DNA from: CAKOSP01 sp964549115
GTDB taxonomy: Bacteria > Bacillota_I > Bacilli_A > RF39 > UBA660
Assembly (NCBI GenBank): GCA_964549115.1
Contig: CAZJTX010000002.1
Span: 1-62,863, forward strand
Length of the DNA: 62,863 nt
Direction: 5' to 3'
In this document: positions 14,222-22,998 of the stretch, in pieces
Numbering within the stretch: position 1 is the first letter of the stretch
Layout of the letters: each line of letters begins with the position of its first letter
Program-made: the position numbers and the translations under genes
The notes under the pieces: model-generated
Seen by the model: the letters and a program-made list of their open reading frames with translations, nothing else
Database searches by the model: none
Told to the model about the DNA's origin: nothing

Positions 14222-16822
14222 TTATCTTGGATTTTTCAGTTTTGCTTGAGCCAAAGCTAATTTAGCTATTGGTATTCTAAATGTTGAACATGATACATAA
14301 TCAAGTCCAAGTTCATACCAATAATTAACTGAGAAAGGATCTCCACCATGTTCACCACATATACCTAACTTTAATAATGGGTTAACATCTTTTGCTTGTA
14401 ATATTGATATTTTTACTAACTCTCCTACTCCTTCAACATCTATTCTATTAAATGGATCAAAAGTAAATATTTGTTCTTTATAGTAATCATCTAAAAACTT
14501 TGATGCATCATCTCTAGAAAAACCATATGTCATTTGAGTTAAGTCATTTGTTCCAAATGAGAAGAATTCTGCTTCTTCACCTAATTGACCAGCAATAATA
14601 CATGCTCTTGGGGTTTCAATCATCGTTCCTATTTTATATCTAACTTTTCCACTAGGATCTATTTTTTTAATGGTTTTTAATACTAAATCTTTTATATATA
14701 AATATTCTTTTATATCACTTACTAGAGGAATCATTAATTCTGGCTCTGTATTAATGCCATCCTCAATAGCATTTAATGATGCTTCTATAATAGCTCTTGT
14801 TTGCATTACAGCAATCTCTGGATATGTTATAGCTAATCTAACACCACGATGGCCCATCATTGGATTAAATTCTGCTAAGCCATCTATTCGTTTTAATATT
14901 TCATCATAACTAATATTTAAAGCTTGAGCCAATGAATTAATCTCTCTTGATTCTTTAGGTAAAAATTCATGAAGTGGTGGGTCTAAATACCTTATTGTAA
15001 CAGCATAACCATCCATTTCTTTATATAAATCGTAAAAGTCTTTTTTCTGATAATCTAATAATTTTTCTAGTGCTTCTTCCTTACTCTTTTTATTATTACT
15101 TAAAATCATTTTTCTAAATTCAAATATTCTTTCTTCATCAAAGAACATGTGCTCTGTTCTACATAAGCCAATTCCTTCTGCTCCAAATTCTCTAGCCATT
15201 CTTGCTTCTTCTTTTGTATCAGCATTAACTCTAACATTCATGTCTCTAACTTCGTCTACCCATTCCATAAACAATTGGAAATTAGAATCAATTTCAACAT
15301 CTTTGGTTTTTATCATGTCTTTATAAACTTTACCAGTTGATCCGTCTAAAGAAATATAATCACCTTCTTTAATCTCGTCTCCTTTATCATTATATAAAGT
15401 TTTTGTTTTTTCATTAATCATTAAATCTTGGCAACCACTTACACAACATTTACCCATTCCTCTTGCTACAACTGCTGCGTGTGAAGTCATACCACCTCTT
15501 AGAGTTAATATACCCTTAGCTATAACCATACCATCTATATCTTCTGGCGAAGTTTCTACTCTAACTAATATAGTATCTTCATCTACATGTTCTTTTAAGT
15601 CATCAGCATGAAAATATATTTTACCAGTTGCTGCACCAGGTGATGCTGGCAAACCTTCTCCAATTATTTTTCCTTGGTTTAAATCTTCTTCATCAAAAGT
15701 AGGATGCAATAATTGATCTAATTGTTTTGGGTCAACCATTAATAACGCTTCCTCTTTTGTTATTAAGTTGTCTTTAACTAAATCAATAGCTATTTTTAAT
15801 GCTGCGCCAGCTGTTCTTTTACCATTTCTGGTTTGTAAAATATATAATTTATTATTTTCAATAGTAAATTCCATATCTTGCATATCTTTATAATGTTTTT
15901 CTAGTTTTTTACCTATTGATTCAAACTCATTATAAATATCAGGCATAATTTCTTTTAATTTAATAATGTCTTCAGGAGTTCTTATACCTGCTACAACATC
16001 TTCACCTTGAGCATTTATTAAGTACTCACCATATAATTTATTCTCACCAGTTGAAGGATCTTTAGTAAATGCTACTCCTGTTCCAGAGTTATCATTTAAA
16101 TTACCATATACCATTTCTTGTATATTAACAGCTGTACCCCAATCTGATGGTATGTCATTTAATCTTCTATATGTAATAGCGCGATTATTATTCCATGATT
16201 TAAACACTGCTTTTATACTATCAAATAATTGATCATATGGATCACTTGGAAACTCTTTATTAGTTTTTTCTTTAAATATAACTTTATATTCTTTAATAAC
16301 TTCTTTATACATTTCTATTGAATCATTATTATGTTTCTTTTTAATTTCATCAAACTTATCATCAAATATATTTTTATCTATTTCATAAACTACATCACTA
16401 AACATTTGAACAAATCTTTTATATAAATCATATACAAACTTATAATTATTTATTTTGTTTGCAAAACTACTAGCTACTTCATCGTTTAATCCCAAATTAA
16501 GAACAGTATCCATCATTCCAGGCATACTTGCACGTGATCCACTTCTAATTGATAAAAGTAATGGATTATTTAAATCTCCTAGTTTTTTATTTGTTTTAAC
16601 TTCTAATTCTTGTATCTTAGTTTTAACTTCTTCTATTATATTTGGTGATAAAGATTCATTATCTTTATAAAATTTCAAACATGCTTCCGTTGTTACTATA
16701 ATTCCACTAGGAACAGGTAATCCTAAATTTGTCATTTCTGATAAATTAGCACCTTTACCTCCTAGTAATTCTTTCATATCTTTGTTTCCCTCTTCGAAAC
16801 TATAAACATATTTATTCTTCAT
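14222..16822 (-). CDS. ppdK: Pyruvate, phosphate dikinase
   Basis: The 866-residue enzyme interconverts pyruvate, ATP and phosphate with PEP, AMP and PPi. The N-terminal ATP-grasp part shows GGKGANLSEMTNLGLPVP and RSGSRASMPGMMDTVLNLG. The swivelling domain carries the phospho-His motif GGMTSHAAVVARGMGK. The C-terminal TIM barrel shows EGIGLCRTEHMF, MGHRGVRL, and the catalytic Cys in LGICGEHGGDP. The ATG at 16822 has AAAGGGG upstream and overlaps the end of the xer gene by 11 bases. No regulatory-protein gene is adjacent. In fermentative bacteria PPDK often works in the glycolytic direction for PPi-linked energy saving. Confidence 0.97.
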   Translation of the reverse strand: MKNKYVYSFEEGNKDMKELLGGKGANLSEMTNLGLPVPSGIIVTTEACLKFYKDNESLSPNIIEEVKTKIQELEVKTNKKLGDLNNPLLLSIRSGSRASMPGMMDTVLNLGLNDEVASSFANKINNYKFVYDLYKRFVQMFSDVVYEIDKNIFDDKFDEIKKKHNNDSIEMYKEVIKEYKVIFKEKTNKEFPSDPYDQLFDSIKAVFKSWNNNRAITYRRLNDIPSDWGTAVNIQEMVYGNLNDNSGTGVAFTKDPSTGENKLYGEYLINAQGEDVVAGIRTPEDIIKLKEIMPDIYNEFESIGKKLEKHYKDMQDMEFTIENNKLYILQTRNGKRTAGAALKIAIDLVKDNLITKEEALLMVDPKQLDQLLHPTFDEEDLNQGKIIGEGLPASPGAATGKIYFHADDLKEHVDEDTILVRVETSPEDIDGMVIAKGILTLRGGMTSHAAVVARGMGKCCVSGCQDLMINEKTKTLYNDKGDEIKEGDYISLDGSTGKVYKDMIKTKDVEIDSNFQLFMEWVDEVRDMNVRVNADTKEEARMAREFGAEGIGLCRTEHMFFDEERIFEFRKMILSNNKKSKEEALEKLLDYQKKDFYDLYKEMDGYAVTIRYLDPPLHEFLPKESREINSLAQALNISYDEILKRIDGLAEFNPMMGHRGVRLAITYPEIAVMQTRAIIEASLNAIEDGINTEPELMIPLVSDIKEYLYIKDLVLKTIKKIDPSGKVRYKIGTMIETPRACIIAGQLGEEAEFFSFGTNDLTQMTYGFSRDDASKFLDDYYKEQIFTFDPFNRIDVEGVGELVKISILQAKDVNPLLKLGICGEHGGDPFSVNYWYELGLDYVSCSTFRIPIAKLALAQAKLKNPR

Positions 16823-17714
16823 AATCAATCCCCTTTCTTGGATGTGTTTTTAAATATATATCTTTTATTTCTTTATTTGATACATGAGTGTATATTTCAG
16901 TAGTGTTTATATTCTCATGTCCTAGTAGAGCTTGTACTGATTTGATATCCGCCCCATTATTTAGTAAGTGTGTAGCAAATGTATGTCTTAGTGTATGAGG
17001 AGAAATCTTTCTTTTACTACTAATATATTTTATACTATCTCTTACTACTTTATATATAGAACTACTACCTAATTTATTACCAAATCTATTTATAAATAAA
17101 TATTCAGATGTTTTATTATTTAATAACTCTGATCTAGCATTGTTTAAATATTCATTTAAACTGTTATATGCATCAGTACCAAAATAAACTTCTCTTTCTT
17201 TATTACCTTTACCTACTACCTTTATAATTTTATCACTTTTATTGATGTTTTTTAACATTAAATTAGTAATTTCGTCTAATCTTATTCCAGTTGAGTATAA
17301 TAATTCAATAATTAACTTGTTTCTTATATCAAATATAGACTCATTTGGTAAGTTATTTATTAAATCATCTATTTCATTATAATTTAAATAATGAGGTAAA
17401 TTCTTTTCTATTTTAGGATTAGATATATTATTAAAAATATTGTTGTTTATTAATTTAATATCTAATAAATATTCATAAAACATTCTTAAGGATGTTAATT
17501 TTCTTGCTATAGTTTTATTAGTTAATTTATTATCATCTAATATTTTTAAATAATCCCTAATGTTATTCCTATTTATTTTTAAATATTTAATATTATAATC
17601 TTCTAAATATAACTGATAATCATTTAAATCAGATAAATAACTTTTAATAGTGTTAGCTGAGTAATTTAATTCTTTTTCTAAATACTCTTCATACCTCTTT
17701 ATTATATTATTCAT
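16812..17714 (-). CDS. Tyrosine recombinase, XerC/XerD type
   Basis: This 300-residue integrase-family recombinase is of Xer size. The N-terminal SAM-like domain (NYSANTIKSYLSDL) is followed by the catalytic domain. Active-site residues visible are Arg in STGIRLDEI, Lys in GKGNKER, His/Arg in HTLRHTFATH, His in LLGHENI, and nucleophile Tyr in EIYTHV. Xer proteins resolve chromosome dimers at dif. I cannot decide between XerC and XerD from this sequence alone. It precedes and overlaps ppdK, an unusual partner, and no phage or transposon genes adjoin it. A housekeeping role is therefore likely. Confidence 0.9.
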   Translation of the reverse strand: MNNIIKRYEEYLEKELNYSANTIKSYLSDLNDYQLYLEDYNIKYLKINRNNIRDYLKILDDNKLTNKTIARKLTSLRMFYEYLLDIKLINNNIFNNISNPKIEKNLPHYLNYNEIDDLINNLPNESIFDIRNKLIIELLYSTGIRLDEITNLMLKNINKSDKIIKVVGKGNKEREVYFGTDAYNSLNEYLNNARSELLNNKTSEYLFINRFGNKLGSSSIYKVVRDSIKYISSKRKISPHTLRHTFATHLLNNGADIKSVQALLGHENINTTEIYTHVSNKEIKDIYLKTHPRKGIDYEE

Positions 17715-17757
17715 GCTGTATATAATTTTAACATATAAAGAGTTATTAACAAAATAA

Positions 17758-17778
17758 AAAAGGACTAATAAGTCCTTA
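17758..17778 (-). terminator. Terminator of gene 17776-18129
   Basis: AAGGACT (17760-17766) and AGTCCTT (17771-17777) form a hairpin with loop AATA, followed by TTTTTTATTTTG on the minus strand. The stop codon of the gene (17776-17778) is part of the stem. Confidence 0.8.
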
Positions 17779-18129
17779 TCTTGATTTTGATACTAAATCT
17801 GTTTCTAATTTTGTTATTTGATCTCTTAATTTATATAATTCTCTTTCTTTATCACGAATATCTGTTTTTATATCTTGGGTTATTTCAAATCTAATTTGAT
17901 GGTCAGGCCATATATTATGTGCGTTTTCTATTTGTGAATGTAATCTTTCTAATTCGATAACTAAACTATATTCAGCATATTGCATATCTCTTAATAAATC
18001 TTCTTTAACTAAAGGTATTTCAGTAACACTTTTATTATTAGAAGCTTCTTCTGGATACTTACCATCATTCGGTCCCAAAAATGTTAATTGATTGTCTTCT
18101 TCGCTTACAGTATTATATTTTTTATTCAT
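17776..18129 (-). CDS. Hypothetical small acidic protein with coiled coil
   Basis: The 117-residue protein has no signal peptide or membrane segment. The first ~45 residues are polar and probably disordered. The rest is helical with a charged C-terminal coiled coil (RDKERELYKLRDQITKLETDL). It sits alone between recD2 and the xer-ppdK operon. A promoter on the minus strand (TTTACC, 17 bp, TATTAT, 18178-18150) lies upstream, and it has its own terminator. I do not recognise the family. Confidence 0.7.
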   Translation of the reverse strand: MNKKYNTVSEEDNQLTFLGPNDGKYPEEASNNKSVTEIPLVKEDLLRDMQYAEYSLVIELERLHSQIENAHNIWPDHQIRFEITQDIKTDIRDKERELYKLRDQITKLETDLVSKSR

Positions 18130-18149
18130 AATCTCATCACCCGATATTC

Positions 18150-18178
18150 ATAATAACATAAAATTTATAAAAGGTAAA
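18150..18178 (-). promoter_or_regulatory. Promoter of gene 17776-18129
   Basis: TTTACC, 17-bp spacer and TATTAT with a TGT extended -10. It begins just past the recD2 stop codon (18180). Confidence 0.5.
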
Positions 18179-18179
18179 A

Positions 18180-20360
18180 TCATTTTTCCAATTTTGAAAA
18201 TTGGTTTATTATTTCATCTTTTAGAGTTGTTTTTCTATTAGTAGCATAATCATTATTTACACCATTTAAAAAGATGTTTGGCTCTCCAATTAAAATTAAA
18301 GATTTTTTGGCTCTGCTGACTGCAGTATATATTAATTTGTTATATAACATGAAGTTATATTCTCTTAAAATAGGTAATATTACATGATTAAATTCACTAC
18401 CTTGACTCTTATGAACAGATATAGCATAAGCATGTTTAATATTTATTAATTCCCTTCTGGTAAATTCAACTATATTATCATCGAAGTCTAAAATTATTTT
18501 AGTGTTATTACCATAATTCATAATAGATTTAATATAACCAATATCACCGTTAAATATATTTTTATCAGGATCATTAGTTAACTGTAATACCTTATCATTT
18601 TCTCTAAATATAATATTGTTATATATAAGTTCGTTTTTCTTAGAAGATTTGGGATTATACATCTCTCTTAATATTACATTTATATTATCAATACCATTAA
18701 CTCCTCTATATATCGGTATCAATACTTGGATGTTTTCTTCTTTGATATTTTTAGATATTGAAGATTTAATAATCTCTTTTAAATATTTAATAAAATTATT
18801 CCCCTCGGTTAATATAAAACTATAATCATCCCTTTTAGTTAAAAAGTGTTCTTCAATATCTTTTTGTTTTATTTCCTTTGCTAAATAAGGAATAAATGAA
18901 GATTCACTTTGACGATATATATTTGATAAGAGTACATAGTTAAACATATCCGATTCTATTAAATCGTTTAACACATTACCAGCTCCTACAGACGGTAATT
19001 GAAAATAATCACCAACTAAAATTAATTTCACATCATCTCTTAGAGCTTCTAATAATGAAGCAAATAATTTAACATCAATCATACTAGCTTCATCAACTAT
19101 AACTAATTTATGCATTGTTTGATTGTATTTATTATATTCAAATGTATCTTGGTCTTTTCTCCACTTTAAATATCTGTGAATTGTATAAGCATTCAAATTA
19201 GTGGCGTCACTCATCTTTTTACTAGCTCTTCCTGTTGGAGCTATTAGGGCTATACTTTCGGCAACTTCAACTGGACTTAATTTATATTCTTTTTTATACA
19301 AATTAACTATACCCTTTAATATTGTTGTCTTTCCTACGCCCGGTCCACCTGATATAATTAAAAAGTTTTCTTCTAACGCTAACTTAATAGCCTTTTTTTG
19401 ATCATCGTCGTATATCAACTTGGTAGTATCTTCCAATGATTTTATTTTAGAATCAAAATCTTTTACTTTAGTTATTTTGTTTTTACTTAAATCATATAAT
19501 ATATTAGATATATTTTTTTCAGCATTGTAATACTCAGTTAAATAAAGTTTTTTATTTATGTATAAAATATCATCATATTCATTTATAATTTCTATAATTT
19601 CATCTTCGGTAATACTAATCTTATAATAATGATTTAAAAATATTACCGCTGTAGATATATCATAATAAGTATCACCTTCTTTTTCACTTATTAATTTTAA
19701 AGTCTCAACCAAAGTGTGATATTTCCTATAATTATCTAGTTCATCATAATTTTTTATATATATACTATCAAGTAAATTAAAATCAATTAACTCCTTTAAT
19801 CTATAAAAATCATTATTTAAAATATTTTTAGTATTATCTTTATATTTATTTACTATCAAAGCACTGTGTTCATTACTAAAACCAAGTTTTTCTAACTTTG
19901 TAAAGATTTCGCTATCTTTATAATATTCATTAATACTATTCCATATTTTATTAGCTCGTGCTTCTGGTATACCTGCATCAATTATATTATCCAAAACTTT
20001 GATTTTTTCCATAGTTTCATCTTTATATTTTTTATATAATTTATTAGCAGTTACTTTACCACATCCGGCAACTAAATCTGAAGTTAAAAACTCTATTATT
20101 TTCTCTTTTGATGTTAATTCAACTTTTGAATAACTAGATACATTAATTTGATGATTTTGATATTTTTCACTATAAGTATAATCCCCTTTTAACATTAAAT
20201 TTTCAGTATAATTTATATTGTAAAATGTACCTACTGCTACAACAAACTTTTCCTCTATGTTATCTAAATCTGTTTCATCCACTCGAAAAAGTAAAACGGT
20301 ATAACCGTTTGTTTCATTTTGATATAGGATTTTTCGTACTTTACCAGTAAAGGTATGCAA
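18180..20360 (-). CDS. recD2: RecD2-type SF1 DNA helicase
   Basis: A helicase of about 726 residues. The N-terminal OB-like region (HTFTGKVRKILYQNETNGYTVLLF) and helix-hairpin-helix segment (LVAGCGKVTANKL) precede the SF1B motor: Walker A GGPGVGKTT, LIAPTGRASKKM, motif II VVDEASMID, GDYFQLPSVGAGNVL, and C-terminal motifs AISVHKSQGSEF and YTAVSRAKKSLILIG. RecD2 proteins act outside RecBCD in replication-fork and DNA repair. Possible starts are GTG 20372, GTG 20369 and TTG 20360. The extended -10 at 20377-20385 would start RNA at about 20370, so either a leaderless GTG or TTG 20360 with GGTGAT before it fits. I list the TTG. Confidence 0.94.
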   Translation of the reverse strand: MHTFTGKVRKILYQNETNGYTVLLFRVDETDLDNIEEKFVVAVGTFYNINYTENLMLKGDYTYSEKYQNHQINVSSYSKVELTSKEKIIEFLTSDLVAGCGKVTANKLYKKYKDETMEKIKVLDNIIDAGIPEARANKIWNSINEYYKDSEIFTKLEKLGFSNEHSALIVNKYKDNTKNILNNDFYRLKELIDFNLLDSIYIKNYDELDNYRKYHTLVETLKLISEKEGDTYYDISTAVIFLNHYYKISITEDEIIEIINEYDDILYINKKLYLTEYYNAEKNISNILYDLSKNKITKVKDFDSKIKSLEDTTKLIYDDDQKKAIKLALEENFLIISGGPGVGKTTILKGIVNLYKKEYKLSPVEVAESIALIAPTGRASKKMSDATNLNAYTIHRYLKWRKDQDTFEYNKYNQTMHKLVIVDEASMIDVKLFASLLEALRDDVKLILVGDYFQLPSVGAGNVLNDLIESDMFNYVLLSNIYRQSESSFIPYLAKEIKQKDIEEHFLTKRDDYSFILTEGNNFIKYLKEIIKSSISKNIKEENIQVLIPIYRGVNGIDNINVILREMYNPKSSKKNELIYNNIIFRENDKVLQLTNDPDKNIFNGDIGYIKSIMNYGNNTKIILDFDDNIVEFTRRELINIKHAYAISVHKSQGSEFNHVILPILREYNFMLYNKLIYTAVSRAKKSLILIGEPNIFLNGVNNDYATNRKTTLKDEIINQFSKLEK

Positions 20361-20376
20361 TATAATCACCACATAA

Positions 20377-20385
20377 AGTATAGCA
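20377..20385 (-). promoter_or_regulatory. Extended -10 promoter of recD2
   Basis: Minus-strand TGC-TATACT without a recognisable -35 element. It lies only a few bases from the GTG codons and directly follows the T-run of the terminator of gene 20409. Confidence 0.5.
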
Positions 20386-20390
20386 TAAAA

Positions 20391-20410
20391 AAAGATGATT
20401 ACTCATCTTT
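20391..20410 (-). terminator. Terminator of gene 20409-20624
   Basis: AAAGATGA (20391-20398) and TCATCTTT (20403-20410) form a hairpin with a four-base loop, then TTTTTTTATG on the minus strand. The stop codon (20409-20411) overlaps the stem. Confidence 0.8.
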
Positions 20411-20624
20411 AATTATCAAATTTTGTTTGGAATAGTTTTAAAGCTTTATTAAATTCAGCTTCGTCATCTAACCCTACTAAGTCTGGACCAACATCTTTTC
20501 TTATACATACATCTTTTGGATCATTAACATTAGCTAGAAATACATAATTATCAATTTCATCTAACACAGCATAGTCAAGTCCATCTTCAAGAGTATATAC
20601 TTTTAATTCAACTTTATTATTCAT
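20409..20624 (-). CDS. DUF1292 family protein (YrzB-like)
   Basis: The 71-residue acidic protein has the DUF1292 pattern: an early TLEDGLDYAVLDEI, a YVFLANVNDPKDVCIRK strand and LVGLDDEAEFNKALKLF at the end. In many Firmicutes such a protein is encoded next to ruvX/yrrK and alaS; here it follows a membrane-protein gene one base downstream. The biochemical role of this family is not established. Co-transcription with 20626 is likely because there is no gap. Confidence 0.85.
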   Translation of the reverse strand: MNNKVELKVYTLEDGLDYAVLDEIDNYVFLANVNDPKDVCIRKDVGPDLVGLDDEAEFNKALKLFQTKFDN

Positions 20625-20625
20625 T

Positions 20626-21237
20626 TTACTTCCCTCTTAATCTTTCTTCTAAGTTTGACTCAACCATATCCAGTTGTTCACTTCTTAGTATTAAGTCATC
20701 CATTGCCTTTGAATATGCTCTCATATCAAGTTCTCCACTTTCTTTTAAGAAACCATATCTTGCTACTAACTCTGTAAATTTATTAGGAAGATTATCCCAC
20801 ATAGCGTTACCTTGGTGCATGTGTTTTAATTTCGCTTGTATTTCATTCATATGAACTAATTCTTGTCTTTCTGGTAATTCTTTCATACTTCTATACATTT
20901 TATACAATTCAAGTAAAATATCTTTTTCTTGATATATACCCTTATCTGATAAACTTGTATTTATTGCTAAAGCATTCTCATAGTTATCATATTCTACTGT
21001 TTCGCTAGAATATACATAATTATCTTGAACTTGCTCTACATATGCAGGTCTTACATCTTTCACAATATTATGATCTGATAATTTTTGATATCCATAATGT
21101 AAACCTATTCCTATTAACATAGCTGTGGTTAGTATTAAAAATCCTTGAGTAACTTCTTTCATTTTCTGTATTTTTTTGGCACGTTTTTCTTTACCAATAG
21201 ATTTTCTCTTGGCATTTTCCAAATCTCTAGGGCTCAT
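20626..21237 (-). CDS. Single-pass membrane protein, family A/B member A
   Basis: The 203-residue protein has a basic N-terminal segment (RKSIGKEKRAKK), one membrane helix at about residues 30-48 (GFLILTTAMLIGIGLHYGY) and a helical soluble domain of ~150 residues. The basic cytosolic N-terminus predicts that domain to be outside. It is paralogous to 30471-31100: shared motifs are KS(I/V)GKEKR.KK, YVE...DN.Y, L.E.YKMYRSM, HM..I, and E..MR.Y.K.MD. Its promoter (21260-21288) lies in the end of mtaB. AAGGAAGTG precedes the ATG. No known domain is recognised. Confidence 0.8.
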   Translation of the reverse strand: MSPRDLENAKRKSIGKEKRAKKIQKMKEVTQGFLILTTAMLIGIGLHYGYQKLSDHNIVKDVRPAYVEQVQDNYVYSSETVEYDNYENALAINTSLSDKGIYQEKDILLELYKMYRSMKELPERQELVHMNEIQAKLKHMHQGNAMWDNLPNKFTELVARYGFLKESGELDMRAYSKAMDDLILRSEQLDMVESNLEERLRGK

Positions 21238-21259
21238 TTAATCACTTCCTTATAATACA

Positions 21260-21288
21260 ATTTTAACATAAATTATCTTTCTTAACAA
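21260..21288 (-). promoter_or_regulatory. Promoter of the membrane-protein gene 20626-21237
   Basis: Minus strand: TTGTTA (21288-21283), 17-bp spacer, TAAAAT (21265-21260) with a TGT extension. It overlaps the 3' end of mtaB. Confidence 0.55.
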
Positions 21289-22504
21289 TTAATTTATGTA
21301 ATGTGTTTACATCTAAATTATCTTTAATTTTCAATCTAATATAATTGTCTGTATGGCCATAACTAAAACCTTTTTTATTTTCTTCTATTAATATTTCTAA
21401 TTCTTGATTTATAAACCTTGAATTATATTCTTGTTCCATTTTTTTTCCTACTGTTATTAGTTCTCTACTTCTATTTTTTATTATTTCTCTATCGATTTGA
21501 TTATCCATCTTACTGGCTCTAGTTCCAATACGATTAGAATATGGAAAAACATGTATTTTACTAAATTTCACTTCTTTTGATGTTTTAATCGTTTCTAAAA
21601 AATCTTCTTCACTTTCACCCGGATGACCTACAATAATATCAGTAGATATACTTATATCTGATCTTATATTTCTTATTTCATTTATTTTAGATATATAATA
21701 TTTTAAATCATATTTTCTATTCATTAACTTTAATACTTTGTTACTTCCTGCTTGAAGTGGAACATGTAAATGATTAGAAAACTTTTTATTGTGTTTTAAC
21801 ATTTCCATAAAATCTTCTTTTAACTCAGTTATTTCGATACTAGACAAACGTATTCTATACAACTTTTCAATTTTAGATAAATCGTTTATTAAATCAACTA
21901 AATTTTTATTATTACTTTTATATGTACCAGTATTAATTCCAGTTAAAACGATTTCTTTATATCCATTATTAACTAAATCATTAACTTCTTTTAATATAGC
22001 GTTATACTCTTTAAATCTTAAAGGACCTCTCAAATAAGGAATAATGCAATATGAACAAAAATTGTGACACCCATCTTGGATTTTAACAAAAGCTCTTGTA
22101 TAAAAAAATGATTTAATATTCATCTTGTCATATGAAAAACACGATGGCATATTTATTTCTATTAGTTCTTTTTTTTCTAAATTATTAATTATCAAATCAG
22201 GAATACTGTTTTTGTTTGAATTACCTAAAATTAAATTAGCTCCTTCATATTTTTTATAATCATTTTGAGAACTACACCCACACACAACTAAAAAAGACGA
22301 AGGATTATCTCTTTTAACCCTTCTATAAAATTTAGCTGATTTATTATCGGCGTTGTGAGTTACACTACAAGTGTTAATTATTACTATATCAGCTACTTTA
22401 AAATCTGATGTTTTATCAAAACCATATTCTATTAATTTTTCACTAATATAATTTGATTCGTATAAATTAACTTTACATCCAAATGTTTCAATATAAAACT
22501 TCAT
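21263..22504 (-). CDS. mtaB: tRNA t6A37 methylthiotransferase MtaB
   Basis: The 413-residue radical-SAM enzyme would convert t6A37 of tRNA to ms2t6A. The N-terminal UPF0004 domain begins MKFYIETFGCKVNLYES, with further Cys in INTCSVTHNAD and VVCGCSSQ as ligands for the second iron-sulfur cluster. The radical-SAM motif is CHNFCSYCIIP. A C-terminal TRAM domain (about residues 355-413) follows. The GCKVN/TCSVT form distinguishes MtaB from MiaB-type sequences (GCQMN). It follows the small membrane-protein gene 22509 by 4 bases. Confidence 0.93.
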   Translation of the reverse strand: MKFYIETFGCKVNLYESNYISEKLIEYGFDKTSDFKVADIVIINTCSVTHNADNKSAKFYRRVKRDNPSSFLVVCGCSSQNDYKKYEGANLILGNSNKNSIPDLIINNLEKKELIEINMPSCFSYDKMNIKSFFYTRAFVKIQDGCHNFCSYCIIPYLRGPLRFKEYNAILKEVNDLVNNGYKEIVLTGINTGTYKSNNKNLVDLINDLSKIEKLYRIRLSSIEITELKEDFMEMLKHNKKFSNHLHVPLQAGSNKVLKLMNRKYDLKYYISKINEIRNIRSDISISTDIIVGHPGESEEDFLETIKTSKEVKFSKIHVFPYSNRIGTRASKMDNQIDREIIKNRSRELITVGKKMEQEYNSRFINQELEILIEENKKGFSYGHTDNYIRLKIKDNLDVNTLHKLIVKKDNLC

Positions 22505-22508
22505 ATAA

Positions 22509-22964
22509 TCACTTTAATTTATCTTCAAATCCTTTTAATTTTTTTAAATAGTCTTCTTCTTTTTTATATAGGACAGCATCAGGATTAACTTTAAACATGT
22601 CATCTTTATTTATTTTTTTAATAGACATCCCTTCTACTTCTTTTTCTTCTATATAATTCAAATCATTAAATTTATGTATTTCTTTTAACTCATCATAACT
22701 AATAATAGCTCTTTTTTCTTGCTCTTCCTCATAACTTGTAAATTCTGATTTATCACTTATTTCGTTTAAGTCTTGATTAATGTTTTCTAGCTCATCTTTA
22801 TTTTTAAAAGTTTTTATACTATCTGTGTATACATCTTCATTAATTTTAATAAAATATATTAAAACAATTATTAATATAAAAAGTAAAATTACAGAAAAGA
22901 AAAAGACAACATCTATAAATGTTATAATTGTAAATAATTCTTTTAAATCACTTAATATCTTCAT
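22509..22964 (-). CDS. Hypothetical membrane protein with acidic cytosolic tail
   Basis: The 151-residue protein has one strong hydrophobic segment at about residues 19-40 (FFFSVILLFILIIVLIYFIKI), then an acidic helical tail (YEEEQEKRAIISYDELKEI; EKEVEGMSIKKINKDDMF). It starts behind TTAGGAG with an extended -10 (TGATATAAT, 22980-22988) upstream, and it is directly followed by mtaB. No known domain is recognised. Its layout recalls small membrane scaffolds, but that is a guess. Confidence 0.7.
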   Translation of the reverse strand: MKILSDLKELFTIITFIDVVFFFSVILLFILIIVLIYFIKINEDVYTDSIKTFKNKDELENINQDLNEISDKSEFTSYEEEQEKRAIISYDELKEIHKFNDLNYIEEKEVEGMSIKKINKDDMFKVNPDAVLYKKEEDYLKKLKGFEDKLK

Positions 22965-22979
22965 ATTGACTCCTAATAT

Positions 22980-22988
22980 ATTATATCA
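22980..22988 (-). promoter_or_regulatory. Extended -10 promoter of genes 22509-22964 and mtaB
   Basis: Minus-strand TGA-TATAAT. Just upstream, ATCTAA/TTAGAT forms a short hairpin that includes the stop of gene 22999-24219 and could weakly terminate it. Confidence 0.45.
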
Positions 22989-22998
22989 CAAAATCTAA

